DNA of 64,000 nt from Trematomus loennbergii (lineage: Eukaryota; Chordata; Actinopteri; Perciformes; Nototheniidae), in NCBI GenBank assembly GCA_012861695.1, contig JAAOOA010000383.1, forward strand, positions 186,001-250,000. Direction: 5' to 3'. The position numbers and the translations under genes are program-made. The notes beneath the pieces were generated by a model. It did no database searches. It was not told the origin of the DNA and saw nothing but the letters and a program-made list of their open reading frames with translations. How positions within the stretch are numbered: the stretch's first letter is position 1; the number at the start of each line of letters is the position of its first letter. Shown here one piece after another: positions 12,115 to 64,000 of this stretch.

Positions 12115-12400
12115 GGGTGAGTGTAATAAGAAGGCAAAGTTGACGTTCAGTGTGTTGCCGGGAGCATATAAGGATTTATCCACGATGTTGAAAATGTTAA
12201 AAATTTTAGAACATAAAGATAAAAAGGTTTAATGTTTTAAGGAGGTGACCCTACTCAGCCAATGAAATCGGTGCAGTCAGTGAGCAATTTCAAATGGCGT
12301 GCTCAAAAAAGAGAAAGGTAGACAGCGAAAACAGAGCATTTCATGACATGTTCTCTTACTGGACCTCTTTGAAATGCAATTGAATACCCCTGCATTATAG

Positions 12401-12437
12401 CAACAACAACAATAATATAATAATAATAATAATAATA
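12401..12437. repeat. AAC/AAT trinucleotide microsatellite
   Basis: (CAA)n passes into (TAA)n over about 37 bp. Confidence 0.9.
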
Positions 12438-12694
12438 GCAGTAATAATTGGGAGGGGGGGCGGCTGTTCTTATGTTCTCTGAGGGGAGGCTCACCTTCCC
12501 ACACTTTGAAAAGCCCTGCTCGAAGCTAAGAAAGATTGTTTGTTGTTTTTTTCTCGGAAATTTGTCAACAATAGTTGAATTCTTGAAAGGAGAAACATTA
12601 ACATATATATAAATATATAAAATATATAGTTTAGACCACTACTACAATTGATGCATGTCCAGTCTAGGGACATTAGTGTCTTTCTGGACCATTA

Positions 12695-13478
12695 TGGCGC
12701 ATTTCCACTACAGCGCGGAGCTCGCTTTAAGCGTGCTGTGTCGTGCCGTGCCCATTTTTGGTTGCGCTTCACTAGGCCTAGTTACGGCCCGGCCCGGCCC
12801 GGCCCGGGCCACTTTTTCACCTCTTTTCTGGCCCGACAAAATTGTGGTTCTATCGGGGCCAACAAACAGGCTGAGTCGGGCTGAGTATGCTAAACTAGAG
12901 AGAGAATCGCTGGCAAGGGGCTACAACTACAACAAGATGGACATATTTGACCGTGATTTAATTGTAATACACGTTTCTAAATGATGCCGAAGTAACAACA
13001 TACTGATACCGGTTAGTAAAAACCATGAATTAATGCTTTGTCAAGTCTGCAGACAGACGGCAGGCGAAAAACCTTTTAAAATGCGTGTTTTCTAAATGGA
13101 GATTGGCTAAGCTAACGCAGTATATGCTCCGACCGTCCACACTCACAACAACGGCCTATCCAGACATAAATAAAGCAGCGACTGTATTCTCCATGACACA
13201 GGCAGTCTGTGGTTTGTACTTGTTTAACTTTTGTCTAGTTTCTGAACAGATATGAGGAGCTGTGAGCTCTGAGTGCTAACAGCTAACGCTGTGTTGTGTT
13301 TTCTGGAGTTCTCTGAAGATGACGTCACGGCTCCGCCTACACTGCGTTACTATAGTAACTACCCCAGTTCCTAAACTGTAATGGAAGCGCAGCATGAAGT
13401 GAGTCGGCCCAACGCGGCCAAGCCGTACCGAGCCGTACCGAGCGTGGCCGAGGCCGACCGTGTAGTGGAAATGCGCCA
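12695..13478. mobile_element. PIF/Harbinger-like MITE, copy 1
   Basis: Termini TGGCGCATTTCCACTACA and, inverted, TGTAGTGGAAATGCGCCA are perfect inverted repeats, flanked by the 3-bp duplication TTA (12692-12694 and 13479-13481). TWA targets are characteristic of PIF/Harbinger. The interior is non-coding, GC-rich near the ends, and matches the copy at 55492-56198 in opposite orientation. Confidence 0.85.
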
Positions 13479-13481
13479 TTA

Positions 13482-14016
13482 TTAGAGACCGGGTCCTCAA
13501 ACAGGGGGTCTGCAGACTCTTAGTCTGGCTCCAGCATTACTCTACATGGATACAGTCATTTTGAAGCAAATGTTAAAAACTGAAAGCTTGGGATTTAAAA
13601 TAATTTGGAGCTTTAAATAATTTCAATAACACATTATTGATTTATGTATGCATTAGTTAAACAAGGAAACACTCCGGCACAGAGGCCTTTACAGTGCAGG
13701 GTCACAAAGGGAGGGGAAATGCTCAGAATAAAATCACTTGTTCTTTCAAATGTTGCAGAAGCATTGTCAGTAGTATTTGATGTGGTCTTCAGAGACTCCA
13801 CTGTGGGAGGGGAGCAAAGACGGACCCAGAAATCCCAAACAGCCCGCCTGGAGAAACTGGTCTGGTGTAACCGTGGAGTCTGCTGTGGGATGGACCTCTG
13901 CTCTGTGGGGGGGGCTGCAGTATCTGTCCCACTGCACCTTTAGTGTTCAGCGCTGCCGGGCCACTGTAGAGCAGATGCCTCAGGTGGGGGGGGGGTGGAG
14001 GAGCAGAAGCCTCGGG
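13482..14016 (-). other. Probable igsf21 3' UTR / intergenic
   Basis: No coding signal on either strand beyond short frames. It follows the igsf21 stop codon on the - strand, so at least part should be 3' UTR; I could not identify a convincing poly(A) hexamer. Confidence 0.4.
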
Positions 14017-55169
<41,153 letters not shown>

Positions 55170-55491
55170 TTATTGTTATTATCACATCATGATCATCTGG
55201 TAATGAACATATGATGAAGCTTTGTATACAACACTGAACGGCTTGTTGTTTTTGATGCATAAAATAGTGAGACGGCTAAAGGAAACCATTTTAGTTACTG
55301 GTTATAGCGTTTATTCTGTCCAGGAAAGACCTAAGGGGTGTGTTACTCAACAGAATTACATACAAATAGGGTACATATGTGAGGCAAATGAACAATATAG
55401 ATTGCAGTTGGAAGAAACTGGGCTGGTCTGATCTCAGTAGTATCACAGTAGCTACAGTGTAGAAATGGCAATGAAAATCTTAGGTCTCTAA

Positions 55492-56198
55492 TGGCGCATT
55501 TCCACTGCAGGGCCTCGCATCGCTTAGTACGGTATAGTTAGGCCTTGGTAGGTCAGGCTCACTTTATGCTGCGTTTCCATTACAGTTTAGGAACTGGGTA
55601 GTAACTATAGTACACAGTGTAGGTGGAGCCGTGACGTCATCTTCAATGCGAAACACAAAACCAACATCAGCCGTTAGCTGTTAGCACTCAGAGCTCACAG
55701 CTCCTCATATCTGTTCAGAAACTAGACAAAAGTTAAACAAGTACAAACCACAGACTGTCTGTCTCATGGTGAATACAGTCGCTGGTTTATTTATGTCTGT
55801 ATAGGCCGTTGTTGTGAGTGTGGACGGTCGGAGCATATACTGCGTTAGCTTAGCCGATCTCCATTCAGAAAACACGCATTTTAAAAGGTGTTTCTCCTGC
55901 CGTCTGTCTGCAGACTTGTCAAAGCATTAATTCATGGTTTTTACTAACCGGTATCAGTATGTTGTTACTTCGGCATCATTTTGAAACGTGTATTACAATT
56001 AAATCACGGTCAAATATGTTCATTTTGTTGTAGTTGCCAGCGATTCTCTCACTAGTTTAGCGTTGTTGGCCCGGAAAGAACCTCGATTTTGGAGAGCTTG
56101 TGAACTGTGAAAAAGTGCCGGAACTACGCCTAGTGGAAACGCAACCAAAACGGGCACGGCACGGCACGCTTAAACCGCGCTGTAGTGGAAATGCGCCA
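55492..56198. mobile_element. PIF/Harbinger-like MITE, copy 2
   Basis: Termini TGGCGCATTTCCACTGCA and, inverted, TGTAGTGGAAATGCGCCA, flanked by TAA (55489-55491 and 56199-56201). The interior is the reverse complement of the copy at 12695-13478 (for example TACTAACCGGTATCAGTATG). Confidence 0.88.
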
Positions 56199-56499
56199 TA
56201 AGACCACTGAGTGGGGGGTGGGGGGACGGTGCTGAACATGTGAGTAAAGGATGCTTGCCTTGTATGCTTTTAGGAGGACACTGTATTGCATTTTTTCTAC
56301 ACAAAATTGTTAAGGTTTACCCTAACTACAAGCCATGATTTTCCAAGCAAGTCTAAAATGACTGTAGAAAAATAAAAAGGCATAAAGTTGAAGAATGATC
56401 TTGCAGCGGGAAAGCTGCAAAGAGAAACAAGATGTTAAATAAGGAAATGCAACGCAGGATAAGACCAGCAGCCCACTGTATGTATGTGAAATGTGTGTG

Positions 56500-57190
56500 T
56501 ACATGAACTCAGAAATAGTCTCTTGTCACCAGTCATTAACTGCTCTCTGTCCACTGGCCTCGTCCCCCCTGCTCTGAAACTCGCTGCTGTCACTCCCGTA
56601 CTAAAAAAACCTGGCTCCTTCAATTACTACCGGCCCATCTCTAACCTCTAGTTTCCGCACTCGCCACATCACAGAATCTGCCCTACTGGTTCCCTCTCAA
56701 TCCTCATTGTCCTTGATCTAACCGCCGTATTTGACACGATCAACCATTCGATCCTCATCACCCGCCTCCAGTCTTTCATTGCATAACCGGCACTGCCCTC
56801 TCCTGGTTTGAATCCTATCTCTCTGAAAGACATCAATTCATCTCCATCAACAACTCCTAATCCCCCACAGCCCCCGTCAATCATGGTGTTCCTCAGGGTT
56901 CTGTACTTGGGCCCCTTCTGTTCATCATCTACATCCTCCCAATTTGACAAATCCTCTGTCAACACCAACTCCAGTTCCACTGTTATGCTGATGACACACA
57001 GCTCTACCTATCAACAACATATATTTCTCCAACCATTCACTCCCAGCTCACCACTGACATCAACATTTGGATGGAAAACTATTTTCTAAAACTCAACTGT
57101 TACAAAGCACAACTCATAATCATCGGCCCAAACTCACTTACCTGCTCAACCCAGGATTTTTCACTTACCATTGACGGCTCCATTGTCAAC
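56500..57190 (+). pseudogene. LINE reverse-transcriptase fragment
   Basis: Broken frames give LIVLDLTAVFDTINHSILIT, FESYLSERHQFIS, GVPQGSVLGPLLFIIYILP and a CYADDTQLYL-like region followed by YFLKLNCYKAQLIIIGPNS. This is RT domain of a fish L2-like LINE. It is cut off at 57190 by CAGGCCCGGACTGGCCATCG, a hAT-type terminus. Confidence 0.75.
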
Positions 57191-57191
57191 C

Positions 57192-59045
57192 AGGCCCGGA
57201 CTGGCCATCGGGAGGACCGGGAGGTTTCCCGATGGCCTGGCCTGTTAAGTGGCCTGCTGGCCTGGCGATTATTTTAATTTGTTGAATGAATTGTGAACGC
57301 AACGCTGCGCAAATGTGGGTTTGCCTCACACAGGGTGACTGTCTATCTACATGATGTGGCCTGCCGACATGGCCACTTCCATACCGATCATAAATCAAAG
57401 CCCTCGATTGGTCTCTGTGTGTCATTCAAGCTCGGGAGTGTGTGTGTATGTGTGGCACGAGCGAGCGAGAGAGAGAGAGAGAGAGCGCGCACCGGTTACT
57501 TGTATTTTTGTTGTTAGCATCTGGTTAGCTAGCTGCTCTAAAAGATATAAGGAGCTGTTTCAACAACAAGGTGGAGGGAGAGTCCTCTGCTGTCAGACTG
57601 AGAGAGATAACTACAGCTCAGGTGAGGTTAAGGACTCTCTGAGTGTTTAGATAGTTAACTTAGTTAACTAAGTTATCTCAGTGGGTCTCAAACTGTTTGG
57701 TCACCATTTATGTAAACACATATTTCCATTTGAGGGGGGAGTGATTAGTAAAATGTGACCTGCTCCGAAATCAGTCGCATTGACCCGAAGACACATTTTG
57801 AGTTGTATACACTGTTGGAAAGAGGAAATTCCTAGCTTTCTAATGATATCAGGATTGTTTTTGTACTCCAAATATTAAGCAAAATATGTCACATTATATA
57901 ATGACTGTCATCATTTTGAGAAAAAGGCCTTTAAAGTTTCCTCTTCTCTGGAATCCATCGATCTGATTGATTATTAGCGGAGCAAATTATCAAAGCAGTA
58001 CGGAGGGAAGATATTTTCGTTTGGATTACTGGTCTGGGGGAAGCTCGCGAGTGTGTGTGTGTATATGTGTGTGTGTTTGTGTAATTTTGCGTTTGTGCGT
58101 ATTGTGTTTGTTTCCCGGGGAAAACACAAACACTCACGAGAAACACCGGCTGTTGTTATGCCTGCTGTGACGTTAGGTTGCTCCGTTCTCCGCTTGTAAT
58201 TATGCCGTTACAAGCTTCAAAGTTGTATTTATCATCTGAATTTGCCGAAACAATTCTGAAAGCCAAGACTTTGTTTAATTGAAATCAGATGAAAACAAAC
58301 TGTAACGGACCCTGCCGTGTTATCTATGATTACTATATGCCTTACATTCATAATTTCAGCCGGAGGGAGGGGGGCGGCGCTACGGAAGAGCAGATTGCGA
58401 GTGAGAGGTGCCTGTCATCGTCCCTTTACAAGCTTCAAAAATGTATTTATCGTGTGATTTTGGAAATAAAAGTTTCATATTCTGAAAGCCAAGAATTTGT
58501 TTATTTAAAATCAAACAAAACACCCGAACCCCGAAAAACTATTTACGCAAATCCACGTTATTTTGAAATGAGCCATTGCGACTTCCGACTGATTTCGATA
58601 GAGCGGGTCACAAATATGCATGAATAAAAAGAAAAAAATGTTAAATAGGTGAAAAAAGGTAAGATAAACTTTAAAAACTTGTTGAGAGCTAAAACTAGTC
58701 TTTGCTGCTGCCAAGAGGAGCAGGGGGGAGAGGTGGGAGACAGGCTGGTTCAGGAGCCCACACACACTCATAACTATAAATGAACCAAAAATAAATAAAT
58801 AAACAACTTTCAAATTTTTTTTAATATTGGATATGGTATGTTATTGGTTATGGCCATGTTCTTATGATTTTATGATTATTTAAATGTATACAGTTCTGTT
58901 TCAAATGGGTGTTTCCATAGATCTCTCTTTATTTCCCCTCAAAATGCACCAGATTGATGCATTTAACTCCAAAAATAAATAAAAAATCTTACCAGGGGAG
59001 CATGCCCCCGGACCCACCTAGAGGGTTTGAGATCCGCCCAAGTAA
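57192..59045. repeat. Mosaic of hAT-derived repeats
   Basis: Begins with the terminus CAGGCCCGGACTGGCCATCG. 57515-57660 matches 47180-47320; 57990-58610 matches 16900-17520; 58940-59040 matches repeats near 48046 and 48480. It ends at the hAT-like terminus ATGTGTGGGAAACCCTG (59045). No transposase or gene seen. Confidence 0.6.
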
Positions 59046-61700
59046 AGTCTATGTGTGGGAAACCCTGTGGTGCACAGGGCGCAGGTGTGCACGGTTTCTC
59101 CTGACCTGTCCTTCATCTGTGCAAACGACGTAGGATCTGGGAGTCGTAGCCTGCTGAATCACTGTCCCTTGTTTTTCCTCTCGTGGAAGCCACACATTTT
59201 GACCAGACTGCAGTGGTCAAATCAAATCAAATCAAATCAGGTTTTATTTAATAGCACATTTAAAAGCGATTTTTGGTCGAGCCAAAGTGCTGTACATGTA
59301 ATAAAAACACATTACTACAATCACAATAAACGACAATAAATTACAACAGATATATATAAAAAAAAAAAAAAAAAAAAACACAAGGAAAAGTCAGGAGTCG
59401 TGCTCCGCTCTAACTAGAAAGCCAGAGAGAAGAAGTGTGTTTTAGTTTGATTTAAAAACCCCTAGGGTCTGGGCCGACCTCACATGGAGGGGCAGAGTGT
59501 TCCAGAGCCTAGGGCCAGCTGCTGCGAAGGCTCGGTGCCCTCGGGTTTTAGCCTGGTCTTGGGCACTACCAGCAGCAGCTGGTCAGCAGACCTTAAAGCT
59601 CTGGCTGGGGTGTAGCGCTGGAGGAGTTCAGCTATATAGGCCGGAGCCAGCCCATTTAGTGCTTTAAAAACAAATAAAAGGATTTTAAAATCAATTCTGA
59701 ACCGAACTGGAAGCCAGTGTAGTGAGGCCAGAATAGGGGTGATGTGGTCACGCTTTTTGTGGCCAGTCAGCAAACGTGCAGCAGCGTTTTGGACTAGCAG
59801 GCGTTTAATTGAGGCCTGGTCCATACCCACATACAGAGCGTTGCAATAGTCCAGTCTCGAGGTTACAAAGGCGTTAATAACCCTTTCTAAGTCATTAAAA
59901 GATAAATACGACTTGGTTTTGGCCAATAGTCTTATTTAAAAAAGCAGGATTTGACTACGGTGCTGACCTGCTTGTCGAATTTAAAAGTGCTAGTGAAGGT
60001 CACTCCAAGGTTCATGACCGAGGGGAGGATGTTTTTTTGAGAGAGCCCAGAATATCAACCGGAGAGGCTGGAGGTTGGGTCCAAAAAAGATGACCTCAGT
60101 CTTGCTCTCGTTGAGGTTGAGAAAGTTTTTGCTCAGCCAGGATTTTATCTCTGCTAAGCAGTCCATCAACTGCTGTAGTGAGTGTTTGACATTTGCTTTG
60201 AGAGGCAGATAGATCTGTACATCGTCGGCGTAGCAGTGGAAGGGAATGTTATGTTTTGTGAGAATTGAACCTAGGGGCAGTATGTACAGTAGAAAAAGGA
60301 TGGGGCCCAGAATCGAGCCTTGGGGAACCCCACAGGTAAGAGGGGCTTTGGCAGAGGAGAAGGCACCTAGCTGTACCGAGAAGCTACGGTCTGTCAGGTA
60401 GGACCTGAACCATGCAAGGGCAGAGCCTGTGATGCCAGCGGACTGTTCAAGCCGTGACAGCAGGATGCTATGGTCCACAGTGTCAAAGGCAGCTGTCAGG
60501 TCTAACAGCACCAAGACAGCTGGGCTACCTGAGTCGGCGGCTAGGAGCAGATCATTAAAAACTCTTAAAAGGGCTGTTTCAGTGCTGTGCATGGGTTTGA
60601 AGCCAGACTGAAACTTTTCATGGATTCCATGGATGGTTAAAAAAGACTGCAGCTGGGCGTAGACTACTCGCTCCAGGGCTTTTGATAAAAAAGGTAGCTG
60701 GGAGATGGGCCTAAAATTTGCGAGAATGGAGGGGTCGAGATTTTTCTTTTTAAGTAGTGGCTTAACCACGGCATGTTTGAAGGCAGCTGGGACACATCCT
60801 GAGCTAAGAGAGGTGTTTAAAAGTAATAAAATACTTGCTCCAACTGAATCAAAAACATCTCTGAGAAGGCGAGAGGGAATGCTGTCTGAGGTGCAGTTTG
60901 GTAACAGTGGTAACAGAGGATGGGCTCTGTGACGCAGGTTGTAGTTGCGTTTTTGGTTCTCTTTTGCCCACTTCTCTGTCTTCCTGAATTCTCCAAAGTT
61001 TGGCCATCGGGGACGCACGGTTGCTGGAAGCTGCGGTATGGTGGTGCATAACTGTCTCCCCATGAGGAGTTGTGCAGGGGAATAACCACACTCAAGAGGT
61101 GTGGCTTGATATGTCATAAGAGCTTTCTGTTTCTGACCCCCTCCTTTCCACAGACCTTTCACTGTTGCCACTGCACGCTCCGCCTCTCCATCTGGGGCTA
61201 CTGGTAATGTGTGAAAACCCATACTCTTTGGAAAAGTCTCTGAAGAGCTCACTGCTGTATTGAGGTCGTTATATCTGAGACAACCATTTCAGGTATCCCG
61301 TGGCGGCTGAATGCTTCTTTTAGAGCTGCAATGACTGTGTTGGCTGTGGCAATGTTGAGCTGCGCAACTTCAATGTGGTGTGAGAAATAATCCACTATTA
61401 GTAGATAAGTCTTCTTTTCCTAGAAGAATAAGTCTGTACCCACACGTTGCCAGAGTTTCTCCTGTACTGGGGTTGTCAGCAAAGGCTCTCTCTAATCTGC
61501 TCTGTGCTGTGAGCATGTGTTACAGCTCTCCACCAGCTTGGCGATCTGTACAGACAGACCCGGCCACCAGACAGACTGGCAGGCTCTTGCTCTGCACTTG
61601 ACAATACCTTGATGACCACTGTGAAGGTCGTTGAGGATCTCTTGTATCATACTCTGGGGAATGACGATTCTTTGGCCTCTGAGAAGCAGATCTCCAGCCA
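59046..61700 (-). pseudogene. Ty3/gypsy integrase region, split by a LINE
   Basis: On the - strand, 61700 to 60905 encodes an integrase: HSGHQGIVKCRARACQSVWW with CNTCSQH (HH-CC finger), LLIVDYFSHHIEVAQL (first catalytic Asp), and NGE-type GEAERAVATVKGLWKG, TPLECGYSPAQLLMGRQLC. After the LINE (59218-60904), 59217 to 59046 continues with LQSGQNVWLPREEKQGTVIQ and QVRRNRAHLRP, the integrase C-terminal domain. Stops (for example near 61428) and the insertion make it non-functional. Confidence 0.85.
59218..60904 (-). mobile_element. L2-type LINE inserted in the gypsy integrase
   Basis: The - strand encodes SIPSRLLRDVFDSVGASILL, VVKPLLKKKNLDPSILANFR, VLLDLTAAFDTVDHSILLSR, CGVPQGSILGPILFLLYILP, FHCYADDVQIYLPL with the YADD box intact, and further down NAFVTSRLDYCNALYVGMDQ. 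It is 5'-truncated and has a frame break near 59930-60000. The 3' tail is a TTTGA repeat (59219-59238). CAGTGGT flanks both ends (60905-60911 and 59211-59217). Confidence 0.9.
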
Positions 61701-61749
61701 GTGTGAGTGTCTCTCTTTCAGGCCAGTATGACCCCAGCTCTGGAGGAAG

Positions 61750-63660
61750 GGCATGTTTTCATGTGTCACCTTGCTCTCCGCAGAGTCTCCCAACCAAGTG
61801 CACATCTGGTGCCACGCACACGTCCTGAACCTTGTGCTAGGAGACACCACAGGCGTTGTTGTAGCCAGTGCATCGCTCTTCTCACTTCTGAATGATGTTG
61901 CTGTATTCATAAGAGAGTCATACAAGCGTATGTGTGAGGATTTGCAGTATCTCCCTCCTTCTTCTCCCCTTTGTTTTGTGTTTGTTATTGTCTGTCTGTC
62001 TGTGTGTCTGTCTTCCTGGCTGGGCGTGGCTGACCCACTTCTGTTTCCCGCCAACTCACTCCTCAGCTGTGGCTCATCATCCGGATTACACTAATCACCT
62101 TCACCTGCATATATACCCGGGTCCTCCATCCAGTATTCACCAGTTCGTCGTTTCACCATGCTGGTAAATACGACTTGGTATATTGACTATAGTGTAACTA
62201 TACTCTCTGTGTTCCTGTATCTTTACCTTATGCTCTCTCTGTCCAGTATCCGTCTGCCTACTCCCCTGCCTGCCACGTCCAGCCTCCGACTCCTCGTCTG
62301 AGTTACCTCCGTGCTTCCACGCACACCAGCTCAGGCCTGTCTACTTTCGTCAGCTCTGGATCCCCGGCTCACCTCGCCGGTGTTCCCTCCGTGCTTCCAC
62401 GCACACCAGCTTGAGACTGTCAACTCTCGCCAGCTCAGGATCCCCGGCTATCCTCGCCTGTGTACCTCCGTGCATCTCCGCCCCTCCGCTGGTGACAAAA
62501 CTCTGGCCCCGGATTAAGTGGACATTTAATCCCTCTGTTTATTCCCGAAGGGTTTTTTTGGTTAAATAAACCTTTTTTACCAACTAAACTCTGTCTCCTC
62601 TTCCTGGTGTTCAGCATTAGGAGTTCAGTCTGTAGGCTCGTGAGAGCGTAACAGTATGAACATGAGGGAGGAAGTGAGTGAAGAAACACGACACAGACGG
62701 CTGTCTCCAATCGGGGAGACAAGGTGGTGGGCCAAGGATCAGGCTCTGAGCAAGATATTCGGGTGATTTGGCAATCCTGACCGTGCCTTGTTTATTGACT
62801 TGGTGTCAACATTAACAAGGATTGAAGAAGATGACTCCATGAAGCCACATGTCAGAGCAAAATCCAGGGGGTACACAGAGTCTCTCCTAAGGTTCGAGGC
62901 AATACTGACCGCTCAGATCTTTCTCAGAATATTTGAAATCACGTCACCCCTCTCCAAGTATCTCCAAACCAGCGGCATGGACTTACTGACTGCCCATCGG
63001 TTAGTAATAGGGACCCAAGAGAGCCTCATCAAGTATGTCAGGGATTTTGATAAGCTGAAAAGAGCAGCAGATGCATTTGTGGAGTGGGCCAATGCCAAGC
63101 TGCAGGAGAAGGAGGACTGTGAAGTTGTCTCCAGGCTGTGCTCCCAGAGAAACGGATCTGGAGAAAGAAGGTCATGCCAGGTGAGTTGGCTGAAGATGAG
63201 CCTGTGTCAGATGCTGAGGCAGACTACAGGATCAAGGTCCACAATGTCCTTCTGGACACAGTCACAGAGAGCATTCAGAGTCGCTATGCTTTAAATGGAC
63301 CACTCTGCGTGGACTTTGCATGTCTTGATCCTCGGAATTTCCCTAAAATAAAGGAAATGGGCCTTCCAACAGAAGCATTGCAAAAGCTGAGCGAATGCTT
63401 GCAGAAGTATGATGAAAGAGCCACTGCTAGAAGACTGCAGGCTGAGCTGTCAAGCCTAGCCAACTATTGGGAAAGACTTAAGATGCCCCATTTGGATGCA
63501 TACCATGTCAGGACAACCGGAGGGGAAGATGGAAGAGAAGAAGACCTGGAGCTAGAGAACAGTTGCAACTACTGCAAAAACTGCTATTTGTGTGCATCAT
63601 GTCTTGTCACAGTACAACTTGCTGACTGATGCATATCATGTCATTGGATTGGCAACAAGT
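61750..63660 (+). pseudogene. hAT/ZMYM1-like transposase-derived pseudogene
   Basis: Coding sequence split by a solo LTR. Part 1 (about 61755-61932) reads VHIWCHAHVLNLVLGDTTGV, LFSLLNDVAVFIRESYKRM. Part 2 (62659-63640) resumes NMREEVSEETRHRRLSPIGE-TRWWAKDQALSKIFG and continues to MPGELAEDEPVSDAEADYRI, CVDFACLDPRNFPKI and KNCYLC. These match the catalytic-to-dimerisation part of hAT-type transposases related to zinc finger MYM-type protein 1-like proteins in fish. Frameshifts occur near 63130 and 63590. It is not an intact host gene. Confidence 0.65.
61933..62653 (+). mobile_element. Solo LTR with 5-bp target duplication
   Basis: Starts TGTGAGGATT and ends GAGCGTAACA (TG...CA). GTATG flanks both sides (61928-61932 and 62654-62658). 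It contains a TATATA box at about 62108 and AATAAA at about 62565. Removing it with one GTATG restores the transposase reading YKRM-NMREE in frame. Probably gypsy-type, by the 5-bp duplication and LTR layout. Confidence 0.88.
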
Positions 63661-63666
63661 TCCTCC

Positions 63667-64000
63667 TAACGGTACGTCTACACAGCAGCGTTAAAAAAAT
63701 CTTGGAGGTGGGCGTATCGGATTTTTTGCGAGCAAGGCACGAACAATCACATGAATCTCCCGCCCGCGACATACGAAGCAAAAAGCCCGAAGTAAACTGG
63801 ATATAAACTCCCCAAACAGGCGAAAACCTACCACTGTCTCTGCCACCTCCCTCCATGCCTGGCTCCTCCGGTTTATATCCCGGTAGGTCTGGTCATAAAG
63901 CACCGGGTGATTGATTCGCTACCGCTAATTTCTCCTCCATTTTTTGGAATATGAGGAAATGACCTGCGGTATGTCTCTCCCAGCATACACGCCGTTTGAT
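63667..64000 (-). CDS. PIF/Harbinger MADF-domain protein, N-terminal part (window-truncated element)
   Basis: The - strand starts near 63940 with MEEKLAVA and, in the adjacent frame, LYDQTYRDINRRSQAWREVA, a MADF/Myb-SANT-like DNA-binding signature of the second ORF of Harbinger transposons. A terminus-like GGTACGTCTACACAGCAGCG begins at 63671, preceded by TAA (63667-63669). The frame switch at about 63900 suggests decay or another one-base error. The other end lies beyond 64000. Confidence 0.6.

Larger units (their letters stand above)
5740..12518. mobile_element. hAT-type DNA transposon carrying nested insertions
   Basis: The left end CAGCGTTTTCAAAGTGTGAG and the reverse complement of the right end CAGGGCTTTTCAAAGTGTGG are matching terminal inverted repeats. 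Flanking 8-mers CTCTAAGT (5732-5739) and CTCGAAGC (12519-12526) agree at 6 of 8 positions, fitting an aged hAT target duplication. A second hAT (6042-10343) and a foldback element (10396-12114) occupy most of the interior, leaving under 1 kb of the original. No intact transposase remains. Confidence 0.6.

Overview
This window looks like nuclear DNA of a teleost (ray-finned) fish. The evidence is two vertebrate genes split by GT-AG introns, long CA/TG microsatellites, tRNA-derived SINEs, and a dense mix of hAT, PIF/Harbinger, TTAA-target and LINE/LTR elements of the kinds common in fish. No prokaryotic or viral gene system, CRISPR array or operon is visible. All family assignments were made by eye from residues and splice logic; no database search was run.

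Host genes. (1) The last three coding exons of a VPS13-family lipid-transfer protein, best match vps13d, run on the + strand (1982-3790), with a plausible poly(A) signal at 4516. (2) Nine 3' coding exons of igsf21, a GPI-type immunoglobulin-superfamily synaptic adhesion protein, run on the - strand from 55144 down to the stop codon at 14017. The first (signal-peptide) exon was not found. The two genes are tail to tail, about 10 kb apart. Splice phases agree across all igsf21 introns found. However, one vps13d exon and two igsf21 exons each lack exactly one base in a G/C run, which suggests assembly indels rather than dead genes.

Mobile DNA. The intergenic gap holds a hAT element (5740-12518) with a second hAT (6042-10343) and a foldback element nested in it, then a PIF/Harbinger MITE. 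The igsf21 introns hold: a TIR element containing a hAT with a perfect 8-bp target duplication (16709-18195); a DIRS-like gag remnant; an L1-like fragment; a BEL/Pao remnant with a SINE and LTR; a hAT pair sharing a BED-finger region (30927-32914 and 45359-46079); one L2/CR1-type LINE stretched over 32.9-45.0 kb by several later insertions; TTAA-flanked elements; and a 3.3-kb element with near-identical 392-bp inverted termini. The far end (56.5-64 kb) holds LINE fragments, a gypsy integrase split by a LINE, a hAT-type transposase pseudogene split by a solo LTR, and a partial Harbinger MADF gene.

The most useful points for a second look are the three one-base exon lesions, repeat tracts that abut 3' splice sites, the legible insertion chronology, several perfect short-spacer palindromes inside transposons, and a possible spliced non-coding transcript inside a TIR element.
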